Source of the DNA: Ascidiaceihabitans sp047624005
GTDB taxonomy: Bacteria > Pseudomonadota > Alphaproteobacteria > Rhodobacterales > Rhodobacteraceae
Assembly (NCBI GenBank): GCA_047624005.1
Contig: JBLHPE010000004.1
Coordinates: 1 to 64,000 of the forward strand
Direction of reading: 5' to 3'
Length of the DNA stretch: 64,000 nt
In this document: positions 41,658 to 50,319 of the stretch, in pieces
How positions within the stretch are numbered: position 1 is the stretch's first letter
Layout of the letters: each line of letters starts with the position of its first letter
Position numbers and translations under genes: made by a program
Notes under the pieces: generated by a model
The model's database searches: none
What the model saw: only the letters and a program-made list of their open reading frames with translations
Told to the model about the DNA's origin: nothing

Positions 41658-43563
41658 CTGCTGTTCCTTCTGTACCAGTCTGCGCGTCGTCTACTTGCTG
41701 TGTATTGCTGGTTTCTGCAATAGATTCCAGTGTTGTTTGCCCCTCATCCAAAGTTGGTGCAGGGCGGATCAGGCGGAATTCAATCCGGCGGTTGGCTTCA
41801 CGCCCGCCTTCAGAGTCGTTGTCTTGAATGGGACGGGTTTCGCCGTAGCCCTTTGCCGAGAAAGAAGAGGTCGGAACCCGGCGCGCCCGCAGTTCATTTA
41901 AAACGGATTGGGCACGGCTTTGGCTTAGCGCAAGGTTCATTTCTTCACGCCCTTGGCTGTCCGTATGGCCCTGAATTTCCAATCTTAATTCACCGCAGGT
42001 TTTGAGCAGTTCACCGATCTTATCCATTGTGCCCAAGGTTGCGGCATCAATTGTTGCGCTGCCTGGTTCAAAGTTAATCTTGCCAGCTTCAAGGATTTTA
42101 TTGATGTCCGCTTCGCATTCATCGGCCGTAGGCAGCCCAGCAACAGGGTCTAATTTTTCCAAATAGGCGACGTCGATTTCAAATTCTTGCGCTTCGCCTA
42201 ATTTGGTTGCCAAAAGCGTTGCTATTGTACGGTTTGCATTTGGGTCACCAGTGTTGCCCCGCACGCTTAGGGTCGTGGGTGTGACACTGACCGCGCCATT
42301 GCTAAGGCCAGATAAGGCTTCGATACCCGTCAAAACACGCGCCGCCCAATCGTTTGGTAGGCCGTCAACGACACGGGTCGCAATGTAAACTTTGTCAGAT
42401 CCAAAACGTGCTTTGGCATAGCTGTCGACTACGGTACGGAGATTGTCATTGCTAAGACGTCCGCGCAATTGCACTTGGCCCTCGGGGCTGAGGGTCGCAG
42501 TGAATTCTGGTGGCCCTTGGTTCGGATCAACAGTTTCAGGCAGTTTTGCATAAAGTGCAAAGGCTTCTGGGAGGGCTGTTTCCAACTCGCCTACGACGCG
42601 GTCGAATTGCCCTTGGGCGATACCCCCCGACCCTATAAAAGTTATGTCGGCATTTGAGATGGTGACCGAACCGCCGCCCAATTCGTTCAAAGCTTTAATG
42701 CTCTCATCTACGGCTGTTGCCCAATTGGTGCTGGGCACACCCATGCCAACGGTACAGTTGGCTTGGCCTTCAAGGCCCGCAGCTTTTGCTGAAGCCAGAA
42801 TTATCCGTTTGGCGTCTTCTGTATCGGCAGAACAGGCATCAAAATGTGCGCCGTTCTCATCAATTAGAAACCTTAAGGTAAATGGCGTGATGACGGGGCG
42901 TGGGGCAGCGATGTCCAACCGCAACCGCAAACCCGGAGGGGCCGCGCGGGTCAGCCGCTTTTCCATTGCAGCCTTATCTTCGGCGCTGTCGGCAATGGCA
43001 GTTATCGCAACGCGCCCCGCAGAAACTGATACCTTCGAGCGTGGCAACTGTTCCATTGCGTTAAGCGCGAAAGACAATGCATCTTCCCAGCCCTCGGGGG
43101 TCGGGTAATTTGCGCTTTCGATGAGGTCCGTGACTTTGCCATTTCCACTCATCGCAGCGAAACGTTCAAGAATATCGTCGCGGTCTGTTTTTGATGGGAT
43201 CAGTCCAATGACCGAGATGCCTGCGTCGTTGCGCAAGATTTCTGCCGAGAAACGTGGGGGCGCGATAGCGGCTGTTGCCTCGACCTCCATGTTATCAATA
43301 ACACGTGCTGCATCAACAATTGTACCTGCCATGCTAAGGGCTGCAAAACGTCGGGCCTCGTTTGGTGCTATGCCTTCAAGGGTGACCTGCAAACCGTCGG
43401 CTTCGACCTCGGCCCACGGCATTTCCGCGTTATCAAGTGCTTGGCGCACGCCGATCTCCGATGTTTCTTCGATCAGTTTAACAGAGAAGTTGGCCGCCAC
43501 CAAAGACACGGCCGCAGCCGAGACAAAGGTGATGGCAACAATGGCAATCGCAGACAGACGCAT
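41644..43563 (-). CDS. OmpA family protein with repeated periplasmic modules
   Basis: A 639-aa protein. An N-terminal hydrophobic segment (residues 6-24) may be a signal anchor. A long periplasmic part of about 440 residues follows, in which a module with a Trp start and a hydrophobic 30-residue pattern recurs at 159-190, 281-311 and 406-436, next to BON-like segments. The C-terminal OmpA domain (about residues 495-615), with IQGHTDSQG and the ARRVP/GYGE region, binds peptidoglycan. It probably ties the envelope to the wall. The start is an ATG. First gene of a two-gene operon with the coiled-coil protein. Confidence 0.85.
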   Translation of the reverse strand: MRLSAIAIVAITFVSAAAVSLVAANFSVKLIEETSEIGVRQALDNAEMPWAEVEADGLQVTLEGIAPNEARRFAALSMAGTIVDAARVIDNMEVEATAAIAPPRFSAEILRNDAGISVIGLIPSKTDRDDILERFAAMSGNGKVTDLIESANYPTPEGWEDALSFALNAMEQLPRSKVSVSAGRVAITAIADSAEDKAAMEKRLTRAAPPGLRLRLDIAAPRPVITPFTLRFLIDENGAHFDACSADTEDAKRIILASAKAAGLEGQANCTVGMGVPSTNWATAVDESIKALNELGGGSVTISNADITFIGSGGIAQGQFDRVVGELETALPEAFALYAKLPETVDPNQGPPEFTATLSPEGQVQLRGRLSNDNLRTVVDSYAKARFGSDKVYIATRVVDGLPNDWAARVLTGIEALSGLSNGAVSVTPTTLSVRGNTGDPNANRTIATLLATKLGEAQEFEIDVAYLEKLDPVAGLPTADECEADINKILEAGKINFEPGSATIDAATLGTMDKIGELLKTCGELRLEIQGHTDSQGREEMNLALSQSRAQSVLNELRARRVPTSSFSAKGYGETRPIQDNDSEGGREANRRIEFRLIRPAPTLDEGQTTLESIAETSNTQQVDDAQTGTEGTADEQN

Positions 43564-43639
43564 AGGCGTATTTTTATCTCGGGTTATGGGGCCAAGGGAG
43601 GCGTAGGGTGTTAATAGGACCTGTCGGCAGACGATTCAA

Positions 43640-44626
43640 TCAAACGAACAGGGCTACGGCAAAAAATAACAGCGGAATCATGCCAGTGTCTCGGTTTACG
43701 CGAAACAATTGCAAGCATTTCGCAGGATCGTTGATGTCTAGCCCGCGCAATTGCCACGCCATGTGCCATCCCATTGCCCAAGGGCCACCAAGTGCGATGA
43801 CCATTGCAAGAAGAGATGGGTTTGGTAGGGCGCTGAAAATCACTGCGATTCCAAATAAACCAACTGTAATCACTAAGAAACGTCGCAACCATTCGGGCGT
43901 TTTTTCGGCGAACAGGCGTGCAGTTGATTTGACCCCGATCAGTGCGTCGTCTTCGGTGTCTTGATGTGCGTAAATCGTGTCGTAAAACAGTGTCCACGCG
44001 ATGCCCGCGAGGTATAGAACCACTGCGGGTGCTTCCAAACGTCCAGTGTGTGCAGTCCACGCCAGCAATGCCCCCCAATTGAAGGCCAGCCCAAGGAAGA
44101 CTTGAGGCCACCATGTGAACCGTTTGGCGAAAGGGTAAACGGCGACAGGAATAAGCGCGAGAACGCCAAGTTTGATCGCAGCCGTGTTGAACGTCAGCAA
44201 AATACCAAAGGAAATAAGGGCTTGCAGCCCCATCCAGATCAACGCGCCTTTGCCGCTGACTTGGCCTGACGGGATAGGGCGCGATCTGGTCCGTTCAACC
44301 TTTGCGTCGATGTCGCGGTCGGAAAAGTCGTTCCAAGTGCAACCGGCACCGCGCATAAGCCATGCCCCAGCTGCACATCCAGCTGCGATCCAAAGATCGT
44401 ACCAGGTTATGTTTTTATCATGTAGCATTGCCAGCATCAGGCCCCACCAGCAGGGAAGCAATAACAACCATGTGCCAATCGGGCGATCTGCCCGTGACAG
44501 GCGTAAATAGGGCCGCGTCCATTCGGGCGCTAGGGTGTCGACCCAATTGTCTTTTACAGCATCTGCAACCTGACCGTTTTCAGGTCCATTTGTCGACGCG
44601 TCTGGTACTGGCGGTATGTCTTGCAT
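43640..44626 (-). CDS. ubiA: 4-hydroxybenzoate polyprenyltransferase
   Basis: A 328-aa inner-membrane prenyltransferase that attaches the polyprenyl tail to 4-hydroxybenzoate in ubiquinone synthesis. The first Asp-rich motif is NDFSDRDID (about residues 118-126); the second is DTIYAHQDTEDD (about 240-251). It has eight to nine helices. A hydrophilic start of about 45 residues is longer than in E. coli UbiA. It is divergent from rsmE with only 12 bases between start codons, so the promoters must lie inside the coding regions. Confidence 0.93.
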   Translation of the reverse strand: MQDIPPVPDASTNGPENGQVADAVKDNWVDTLAPEWTRPYLRLSRADRPIGTWLLLLPCWWGLMLAMLHDKNITWYDLWIAAGCAAGAWLMRGAGCTWNDFSDRDIDAKVERTRSRPIPSGQVSGKGALIWMGLQALISFGILLTFNTAAIKLGVLALIPVAVYPFAKRFTWWPQVFLGLAFNWGALLAWTAHTGRLEAPAVVLYLAGIAWTLFYDTIYAHQDTEDDALIGVKSTARLFAEKTPEWLRRFLVITVGLFGIAVIFSALPNPSLLAMVIALGGPWAMGWHMAWQLRGLDINDPAKCLQLFRVNRDTGMIPLLFFAVALFV

Positions 44627-44638
44627 ATGTAATGTCTC

Positions 44639-45373
44639 ATGACAGCTAAGATACGCCTTTACATAGACATGCCCCTAAGTGTGGCGCAATCGGTTCCTTT
44701 GACGCGGGAGCAGGCGCATTACCTGTTTGGGGTGATGCGGTTGTCCGTTGGAGCGCAGGTTTTGTTGTTTGACGGCATGAACGGAGAATTTTTGGCAGAC
44801 GTAGTCGAGGCTGGTAAACGGGGCGGGACGTTGCTGATTGCGTCGCAAACGCGCCCTTTGCAGATGCCGCCCGATTTGTGGCTTTTGTTCGCACCGATTA
44901 AGAAAACGCGCACAGACTTCATCGTTGAAAAGGCGGCGGAAATGGGGGCGTCGCGTATCGTTCCGGTGCAGACAGAATATACCAATTCAGGCCGTATCCA
45001 GCGGGATCGGCTGCAGGCGCATTCGGTCGAGGCGGCGGAACAATGCGGCGGGACGTATGTGCCGCAAGTGGACGAGATGAAGAAATTGGACCGCGTCTTG
45101 GCCGATTGGGACGCGTCACGCCAAATTATGTTCTGCGACGAAGCAACTGCAGATGATCCCGCGACACCATTTGAGGGTGGCACAGGGCAACCCGTTGGGC
45201 CGTGGGCGGTTTTGATTGGTCCTGAGGGTGGTTTTTCGCAAAAAGAACGCGACCGGCTGCGCGCCATGGACTGCGCCCATGTGGCGCAATTGGGTCCGCG
45301 AATTTTGCGTGCTGATACCGCTGCCGTTGCCGCATTAACAGTGTGGCAGGCTGCATTGGGGGATTGGGTATGA
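44639..45373 (+). CDS. rsmE: 16S rRNA (uracil-1498-N3)-methyltransferase
   Basis: A 244-aa SPOUT methyltransferase that modifies U1498 of 16S rRNA. The N-terminal PUA-like part includes YLFGVMRLSVGAQVLLFDG. The knot region has LFAPIKKTRTDFIVEKAAEMG and the SAM-binding LIGPEGGFSQKE, ending LGPRILRADTAAVAALTV. All are family-typical. Its last codon overlaps the next gene (ATGA). Confidence 0.95.
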   Translation: MTAKIRLYIDMPLSVAQSVPLTREQAHYLFGVMRLSVGAQVLLFDGMNGEFLADVVEAGKRGGTLLIASQTRPLQMPPDLWLLFAPIKKTRTDFIVEKAAEMGASRIVPVQTEYTNSGRIQRDRLQAHSVEAAEQCGGTYVPQVDEMKKLDRVLADWDASRQIMFCDEATADDPATPFEGGTGQPVGPWAVLIGPEGGFSQKERDRLRAMDCAHVAQLGPRILRADTAAVAALTVWQAALGDWV

Positions 45374-45897
45374 GTTTTATTCGACCAGAAGCGGTTGCGG
45401 GATTGAACCGTTGGCGCGAGGCGCTTTACGGCGGTGCAGTTCTATTGGTGGGCCTGTTTTGGCTTTTTGGATCACGGGGGTTGCTGCATTTACTGGGTTA
45501 TCCGGTGGCAATTCTGGCGCTTGTTCTGATCTGGGTCGGTATTCAACGTGCGCGTTTCCGGTCGGCCTCTGATGGGGCGGGTGCTGTGCAAGTCGATGAG
45601 GGGCAAATAACCTATTTTGGTCCTATGACGGGTGGTGCAGCTGCGCTTGCAGACCTTGAGCGTCTCACATTGATCCGTAATTTGAAGCCCGCCCATTGGC
45701 GTTTGGATACGCCACAACAAGACAGCCTGCTTATTCCCGTCAACGCCGCAGGGTCTGAGGCTCTTTTTGATGCTTTTGCAACGTTGCAGGGTTTACAAAC
45801 AGAACGCATGTTGGCCGAATTAAATGGCCCTGGTGATCAACCGGTTGTGATCTGGGAACGGCGATCTTTGCGCCCTTCACACGTCAGGTTACATTGA
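45370..45897 (+). CDS. Conserved membrane protein of unknown function
   Basis: A 175-aa protein with two membrane helices close together (about residues 20-38 and 42-58), then a soluble C-terminal domain (residues 66-175) of alternating strands, beginning at VDEGQITYFGPMTGG. The shape resembles PH-like membrane-bound proteins, but I do not recognise the family. The start overlaps the rsmE stop by four bases. Confidence 0.75.
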   Translation: MSFIRPEAVAGLNRWREALYGGAVLLVGLFWLFGSRGLLHLLGYPVAILALVLIWVGIQRARFRSASDGAGAVQVDEGQITYFGPMTGGAAALADLERLTLIRNLKPAHWRLDTPQQDSLLIPVNAAGSEALFDAFATLQGLQTERMLAELNGPGDQPVVIWERRSLRPSHVRLH

Positions 45898-45957
45898 CAC
45901 GCCTGCAAATTCACATCATCCCTAAATTCCCAAACCAGCCATTCTCGGAGCAAGTCT

Positions 45958-47328
45958 ATGTCCATTCCACAAACCGGCGGCGGACCCATCGAACATCACG
46001 ATCAATTGGCCGAGCATTTGGCCGAGGGCTGCAAACCCAAAGAGGATTGGCGCATCGGGACCGAGCACGAGAAGTTCGGCTACTGCAAAGATACTTTGAA
46101 GCCGTTGCCATATGACGGCGAACGGTCGATCGTTGCGGTGTTAGAAGGTTTGCGGGATCGCCACGGCTGGGCAGAAGTGCGTGAAGGTGGCCATTTGATT
46201 GGCTTGGAAAAAGACGGCGCGAATGTTTCGTTGGAGCCAGGTGGTGCTTTAGAGTTGTCAGGGGCCCCAGTTGAGACAATCCACGAGACATGCGACGAGG
46301 TGAACGTTCACCTGCGTGAAGTTAAGGACATTTCGGACGAGATTGGTGTGAAATTCATTGGTCTCGGCGCTGCTCCGATTTGGACCCACGAAGAAATGCC
46401 ATTAATGCCCAAAGGCCGTTACAAGCTGATGGATGCCTATATGAACAAGGTCGGCACCTCTGGCACAACGATGATGCGCCGGACTTGCACGGTTCAGGTG
46501 AACCTTGATTTCGCATCAGAGCCGGACATGGTGCAGAAGCTGCGCGTCGCCTTGGCTTTGCAGCCCGTAGCGACGGCACTTTTTGCGAACTCGCCCTTCT
46601 TTGAGGGCAAGTTGAACGGCCATAAATCATGGCGTGGCCGTGTGTGGCGTCACATGGATGATGCGCGTACAGGCATGTTGCCGTTTGTGTTTGAGGACGG
46701 CATGGGGTTTGAGCGTTGGGTGCAATACGCCCTCGATGTGCCGATGTATTTTGTCTACCGTGATGGCAAATACATCAACGCACTTGGCATGTCGTTTCGC
46801 GATTTTATGAAGGGCAAGCTGCCTGCATTGCCTGGTGAGACACCAACGATGTCTGATTGGGCCGACCATTTGACCACCGCTTTCCCTGAGGCACGGATTA
46901 AGAAGTTTATGGAAATGCGTGGGGCTGATGGTGGGCCTTGGCGTCGTTTGTGTGCGTTGCCAGCGTTCTGGGTTGGTTTGATGTATGATCAAACTGCGCT
47001 GGATGGCGCATGGGATTTGGTTAAAAACTGGACGGCAGAGCAGCGTGATGAGTTGCGTATTGCAGCGTCTGTTGATGGTCTGCAGGCTAAAGTAGATGGT
47101 ATCAATATGCATGACATCGCGCGTGAAGCTGTGGCGCTGAGCCATAATGGTTTGGCAGCGCGTGCGCGCAGTGGTGCGGGGGGTATGGTTCCAGACGAGA
47201 CACATTTCCTGAACGCGCTGCACGAAAGCATTGAGAGCGGCAAGACCCCAGCGGATGAGTTGTTGGATCGTTATCACGGCGATTGGAACGGCGATATCAC
47301 GCGGGTGTTTGAAGATTATTCTTACTGA
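45958..47328 (+). CDS. gshA: Glutamate-cysteine ligase (plant/alphaproteobacterial type)
   Basis: A 456-aa enzyme that makes gamma-glutamylcysteine, the first step of glutathione synthesis. It belongs to the plant-like class found in alphaproteobacteria, seen by RIGTEHEKFGYCKDTLKPL, SLEPGGALELSGAP, MMRRTCTVQVNLDF and SWRGRVWRHMDDARTG. GGAGC precedes the ATG. No glutathione synthetase is adjacent. It is followed by a copy of the long dispersed repeat. Confidence 0.95.
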   Translation: MSIPQTGGGPIEHHDQLAEHLAEGCKPKEDWRIGTEHEKFGYCKDTLKPLPYDGERSIVAVLEGLRDRHGWAEVREGGHLIGLEKDGANVSLEPGGALELSGAPVETIHETCDEVNVHLREVKDISDEIGVKFIGLGAAPIWTHEEMPLMPKGRYKLMDAYMNKVGTSGTTMMRRTCTVQVNLDFASEPDMVQKLRVALALQPVATALFANSPFFEGKLNGHKSWRGRVWRHMDDARTGMLPFVFEDGMGFERWVQYALDVPMYFVYRDGKYINALGMSFRDFMKGKLPALPGETPTMSDWADHLTTAFPEARIKKFMEMRGADGGPWRRLCALPAFWVGLMYDQTALDGAWDLVKNWTAEQRDELRIAASVDGLQAKVDGINMHDIAREAVALSHNGLAARARSGAGGMVPDETHFLNALHESIESGKTPADELLDRYHGDWNGDITRVFEDYSY

Positions 47329-47335
47329 GAAAAAG

Positions 47336-47390
47336 GGGGGCGTTGCCCCCGCACTTCGCGCTCCCCCAGGATATTTTCTGCCAAAAGAAA
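47336..47390 (+). repeat. Dispersed intergenic repeat, long type (copy 3)
   Basis: Same 55-bp structure as the copy at 3840: GGGGGC-GTT-GCCCCC hairpin, then CCCCCAGGATATTTTCTGCC and AAAAGAAA. It begins eight bases after the gshA stop in the gap before the convergent plsY gene. The 48/55 identity with copy 1, 43 kb away, shows common origin. Confidence 0.75.
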
Positions 47391-47409
47391 TAGGTAAAAG
47401 CGGGATCGT

Positions 47410-48021
47410 TTAGAGGGTCTTTTTGCCGATCTTTGGTTCTGTGCCTGCCCGTATGCGTTGGATGTTTTCGCGGTGTCGATAAAATATGAGAAGCGTTAGG
47501 AAAACCCCCATCACTAGGGCTGTGCCTGCACCCATGAATACCAAAAAGAATGTTGATGCTGCAGCGGACACCAAGGCACCCATGGACGAGATGCGCCAGC
47601 CAAATGCGCCTATCAGCCATGCTGCGCAGCACGCTGCGCCAATGGGGAATGAATAAGCCAGCATTATGCCTAAAAACGTCGCAACCCCTTTGCCGCCATT
47701 GAACTTTAACCAAACCGGGAAGCAGTGCCCAAGCATTGCCATGACTGCAGCCAATTGTGCTACGTCTTCACCACCGAAGTAACGGGCCAATAGGAGTGCT
47801 GTGGCCCCTTTTGCCGCGTCCAAAACAAGAGTGAGTGCGGCTGCACTTTTGTTCCCAGTCCGCAGAACGTTTGTCGCACCGATGTTCCCGGATCCGATTT
47901 CACGCAGGTTCCCAAGGTTCATCGCGCGTGCAACGACCATGCCAAATGGAATTGATCCAAGGAGGTAGCCAATGACAGCCCAAAGGATCAGGATAAAAAC
48001 GGTATTTTCAATAATAGGCAT
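47410..48021 (-). CDS. plsY: Acyl-phosphate glycerol-3-phosphate acyltransferase
   Basis: A 203-aa inner-membrane enzyme that transfers the acyl chain from acyl-phosphate to glycerol-3-phosphate, the first step of phospholipid synthesis. It has five to six helices and the motifs GSIPFGMVVARAMN, IGSGNIGATNVLRT and KFNGGKGVATFLG. I use the ATG at 48021, two bases after the preceding stop; a TTG two codons upstream is less likely. Last gene of the pyr operon on this strand. Confidence 0.93.
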   Translation of the reverse strand: MPIIENTVFILILWAVIGYLLGSIPFGMVVARAMNLGNLREIGSGNIGATNVLRTGNKSAAALTLVLDAAKGATALLLARYFGGEDVAQLAAVMAMLGHCFPVWLKFNGGKGVATFLGIMLAYSFPIGAACCAAWLIGAFGWRISSMGALVSAAASTFFLVFMGAGTALVMGVFLTLLIFYRHRENIQRIRAGTEPKIGKKTL

Positions 48022-48023
48022 AA

Positions 48024-49319
48024 TCAATTTGTTCCGAATACTTTGTTGCCGCTGACATATGTCGCAATTACTTTACCCTGCATCCGCTGCCCGTCAAATG
48101 GCGTATTGCGGGATTTAGATTTGAGGGTGGCGCGGTCCATCACAAAAGGTGCGTCTGGATCGAAAAGGACCAAATCCGCTGGTGCACCCACTGTAAGACG
48201 ACCGGATGGCAGCCCAAGCCGTTTCGCAGGGTTGAATGACATTGCCCGCCACAACGTCGGGAGATCGATCATATCGGCGTGTACTAAACGCATGGCGGCG
48301 GGCAGGAATGTCTCGAGTGCGACGGCGCCACTTGCCGCCTCTTCAAAGGGTAAGCGTTTGCTTTCCTCGTCTTGGGGCGTGTGCATTGAACTGATGATGT
48401 CGATGAGACCCGAGGCGACGGCATCGACCACGGCAAGTCGATCTTCTTCTTCGCGCAGGGGTGGTTTGATTTTGAAAAACGTCCGGTAATCGGCCACGTC
48501 CAGCGCATTTAGCGTCAGATGGTGGATCGATGTACCTGCAGTGATATCCAGCCCGTTTGCCTTGGCCCGCTCCAAAGCAGGTAGGGCCCGCGCTGTTGTG
48601 ATTTGATCGGCGTGATAGCGTGCGCCCGTCATCTCGATCAGGGCGATGTCGCGGTCCAACCCCATGCGTTCTGCCATTGCTGACACTGCGGGCAATCCGC
48701 GAAGCGATGCGAATTTGCCTGAGGTCGCCGCTGCACCGTGACTTAAAATTGGCTCTTGCGGGTGTGCAATAACCAATGCGCCAAGGGAGCGGGCATAGGT
48801 CAGCGCGCGGCTGAACACTTTGGTGTCCGTGACAACGCTATCGCAGTCGGTGAATGCGACAGCGCCGGCGTCTAGCAAAAACCCAATCTCGGTCATTTCA
48901 CGACCTTTGCGCCCCTTTGTCAGGGCCGCCATTGGATGAACATGAACGGGTGCTGCTTCGCGGGCGCGACGAATTACGAATTCCAGGCTTTCGGGATTGT
49001 CGATTGTAGGGTCAGTGTCGGGGCGTGTGACCATTGTTGTGACGCCAGCAGCAGCAGCAGCCTGACCAGCTGTGCGAAAGCTCTCCTTGTGCCGCTCGCC
49101 GGGTTCGCAAACCTTGACGCCGATATCCACAATGCCGGGGGCGAGGTATTTGCCACTGCAATCAACGATATTTTGTGCGTCGTGCTGCCCGTTGCTGTCA
49201 CCGGGCATGATGTCTGTGATTATGCCGTTCTCGACCAACAGGCTGCCGCGGGCCTCGGTCGCTGCCTCTGGATCAATGAGTTTGGCATTTATGAACAGGG
49301 TGCGGTTTGTTTGGGTCAT
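48024..49319 (-). CDS. Dihydroorotase homologue lacking metal ligands (PyrX/pDHO-like)
   Basis: A 431-aa protein with the full dihydroorotase fold but without its catalytic metal site. Where class I enzymes read D-x-H-x-H-L-R, this has DIGVKVC (residues 65-71). The later DHAPH motif is replaced by SSMHTPQ (310-316). Only HH266-267 and His186 remain. Such inactive homologues next to pyrB, known from Pseudomonas, hold aspartate transcarbamoylase together. I therefore expect a structural role and a true PyrC elsewhere. I use the ATG at 49319, which overlaps the previous stop as ATGA. Automated annotation would probably call it pyrC. Confidence 0.9.
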   Translation of the reverse strand: MTQTNRTLFINAKLIDPEAATEARGSLLVENGIITDIMPGDSNGQHDAQNIVDCSGKYLAPGIVDIGVKVCEPGERHKESFRTAGQAAAAAGVTTMVTRPDTDPTIDNPESLEFVIRRAREAAPVHVHPMAALTKGRKGREMTEIGFLLDAGAVAFTDCDSVVTDTKVFSRALTYARSLGALVIAHPQEPILSHGAAATSGKFASLRGLPAVSAMAERMGLDRDIALIEMTGARYHADQITTARALPALERAKANGLDITAGTSIHHLTLNALDVADYRTFFKIKPPLREEEDRLAVVDAVASGLIDIISSMHTPQDEESKRLPFEEAASGAVALETFLPAAMRLVHADMIDLPTLWRAMSFNPAKRLGLPSGRLTVGAPADLVLFDPDAPFVMDRATLKSKSRNTPFDGQRMQGKVIATYVSGNKVFGTN

Positions 49320-49888
49320 GATCCGATCCATATAAACAACGCGGTGAAGATAAACATGAACAGAAGCGCATATGTGGCGATACGGCCCGACATTGCAGCC
49401 TCAGAGGGTCGCTTTTTGGCAGGCTTGATTTCGTCATTGCCAGTGCCAAGCTGCGCACTGTCGTTGGGAAGCGGTTCAAATGTCACGGGTGTGCCCTCAG
49501 TAAAAAATGTAGCGATATGGCGTAGGGGGGATTGAACATTAAGCGGTTGCGCCAATCCCCCGAATGCAGAAGCTGATACCAGCAATAGATGACCTTTAAG
49601 CAGGTCTAGCTGCTGGCTCATTTGATCAACCTGATCGAAAGGTACGTCATTCCCTGTGCTTAGATATCCAGCAAGACCCAGTCCTTCAAGATCGCTGACC
49701 GAGAAGATCTCGATGAAGTCTTCGTCCAAAAATGTGGCACCCAACGCGTTTTTGAGCGGCCATCGGGGGTCATCATCGGTAGGGTTTACGATGGTGTTAA
49801 ATGCAGCAATTTGATCCGTTGGCAGGTCAATCGCAAACAGGCGGATCACGCCACTTTCAAATGCAGGTATGTTCATTGTGCTGCTCAT
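49316..49888 (-). CDS. Conserved protein with C-terminal membrane helix, pyr operon
   Basis: A 190-aa protein. The soluble N-terminal part of about 150 residues (AFESGVIRLFAIDLPTDQ near the start) is followed by a charged stretch and a single membrane helix at the very C-terminus (about 168-188, YALLFMFIFTALFIWIG), as in tail-anchored proteins. No family is recognised. Its ends overlap both neighbours by four bases, so it is translated together with pyrB and the dihydroorotase homologue. Confidence 0.75.
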   Translation of the reverse strand: MSSTMNIPAFESGVIRLFAIDLPTDQIAAFNTIVNPTDDDPRWPLKNALGATFLDEDFIEIFSVSDLEGLGLAGYLSTGNDVPFDQVDQMSQQLDLLKGHLLLVSASAFGGLAQPLNVQSPLRHIATFFTEGTPVTFEPLPNDSAQLGTGNDEIKPAKKRPSEAAMSGRIATYALLFMFIFTALFIWIGS

Positions 49889-50319
49889 GATCCGGCCTGC
49901 GCGGCGATTGCATCATCAATGATCTGACATACAAGTTTCGGTCGATCAATGTAGTGCATTGTTATGGCCGTACCGTTGGACAGGCGGAGCTGGATATTCC
50001 AGAAAAACCGTCGATGTGTTGATGTGATTTCGGACAAAGGCACTGAATGTGCTGCAAGGTCTTCTTCGGGATTTTCATAGATCAGTTTGCTGGGGGTCAA
50101 AGTCCACTTGGCTTTGCGGTGTTCTAACCACTGAGTGAAATCATCCAGCACAAACATATACAGCAGGCACAGGCTGACGGCTGTTAGGAAGGCAGATAAT
50201 CCGCCTATAAAAGGCCAAACGGGTGTCAAAAGCACATAGGTCACAAGAAAAATACCAAAGCTGCGCAAACCAAAAGCGCGCAATGAGGGTCGCCATATTT
50301 GAATGGGCGTCGCGTTCAT
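49885..50319 (-). CDS. Conserved membrane protein, pyr operon
   Basis: A 144-aa protein with two membrane helices close together in the first half (about residues 15-36 and 38-58), then a soluble domain with KLIYENPEEDLAAHSVPLSEI and a RLSNGTAITMHYIDRPKLVCQII stretch split over two strands. I do not recognise it. It overlaps pyrB and the next gene by four bases on each side (ATGA). Confidence 0.72.
   Translation of the reverse strand: MNATPIQIWRPSLRAFGLRSFGIFLVTYVLLTPVWPFIGGLSAFLTAVSLCLLYMFVLDDFTQWLEHRKAKWTLTPSKLIYENPEEDLAAHSVPLSEITSTHRRFFWNIQLRLSNGTAITMHYIDRPKLVCQIIDDAIAAQAGS

Noticed and set aside
43600..43630. Third copy of the TCGGTA/GCGTAGGTG motif near GGCGTAGGGTG
   Set aside because: Only a few bases match and there is no TCGGTA repeat, so it is not related to the two copies reported.
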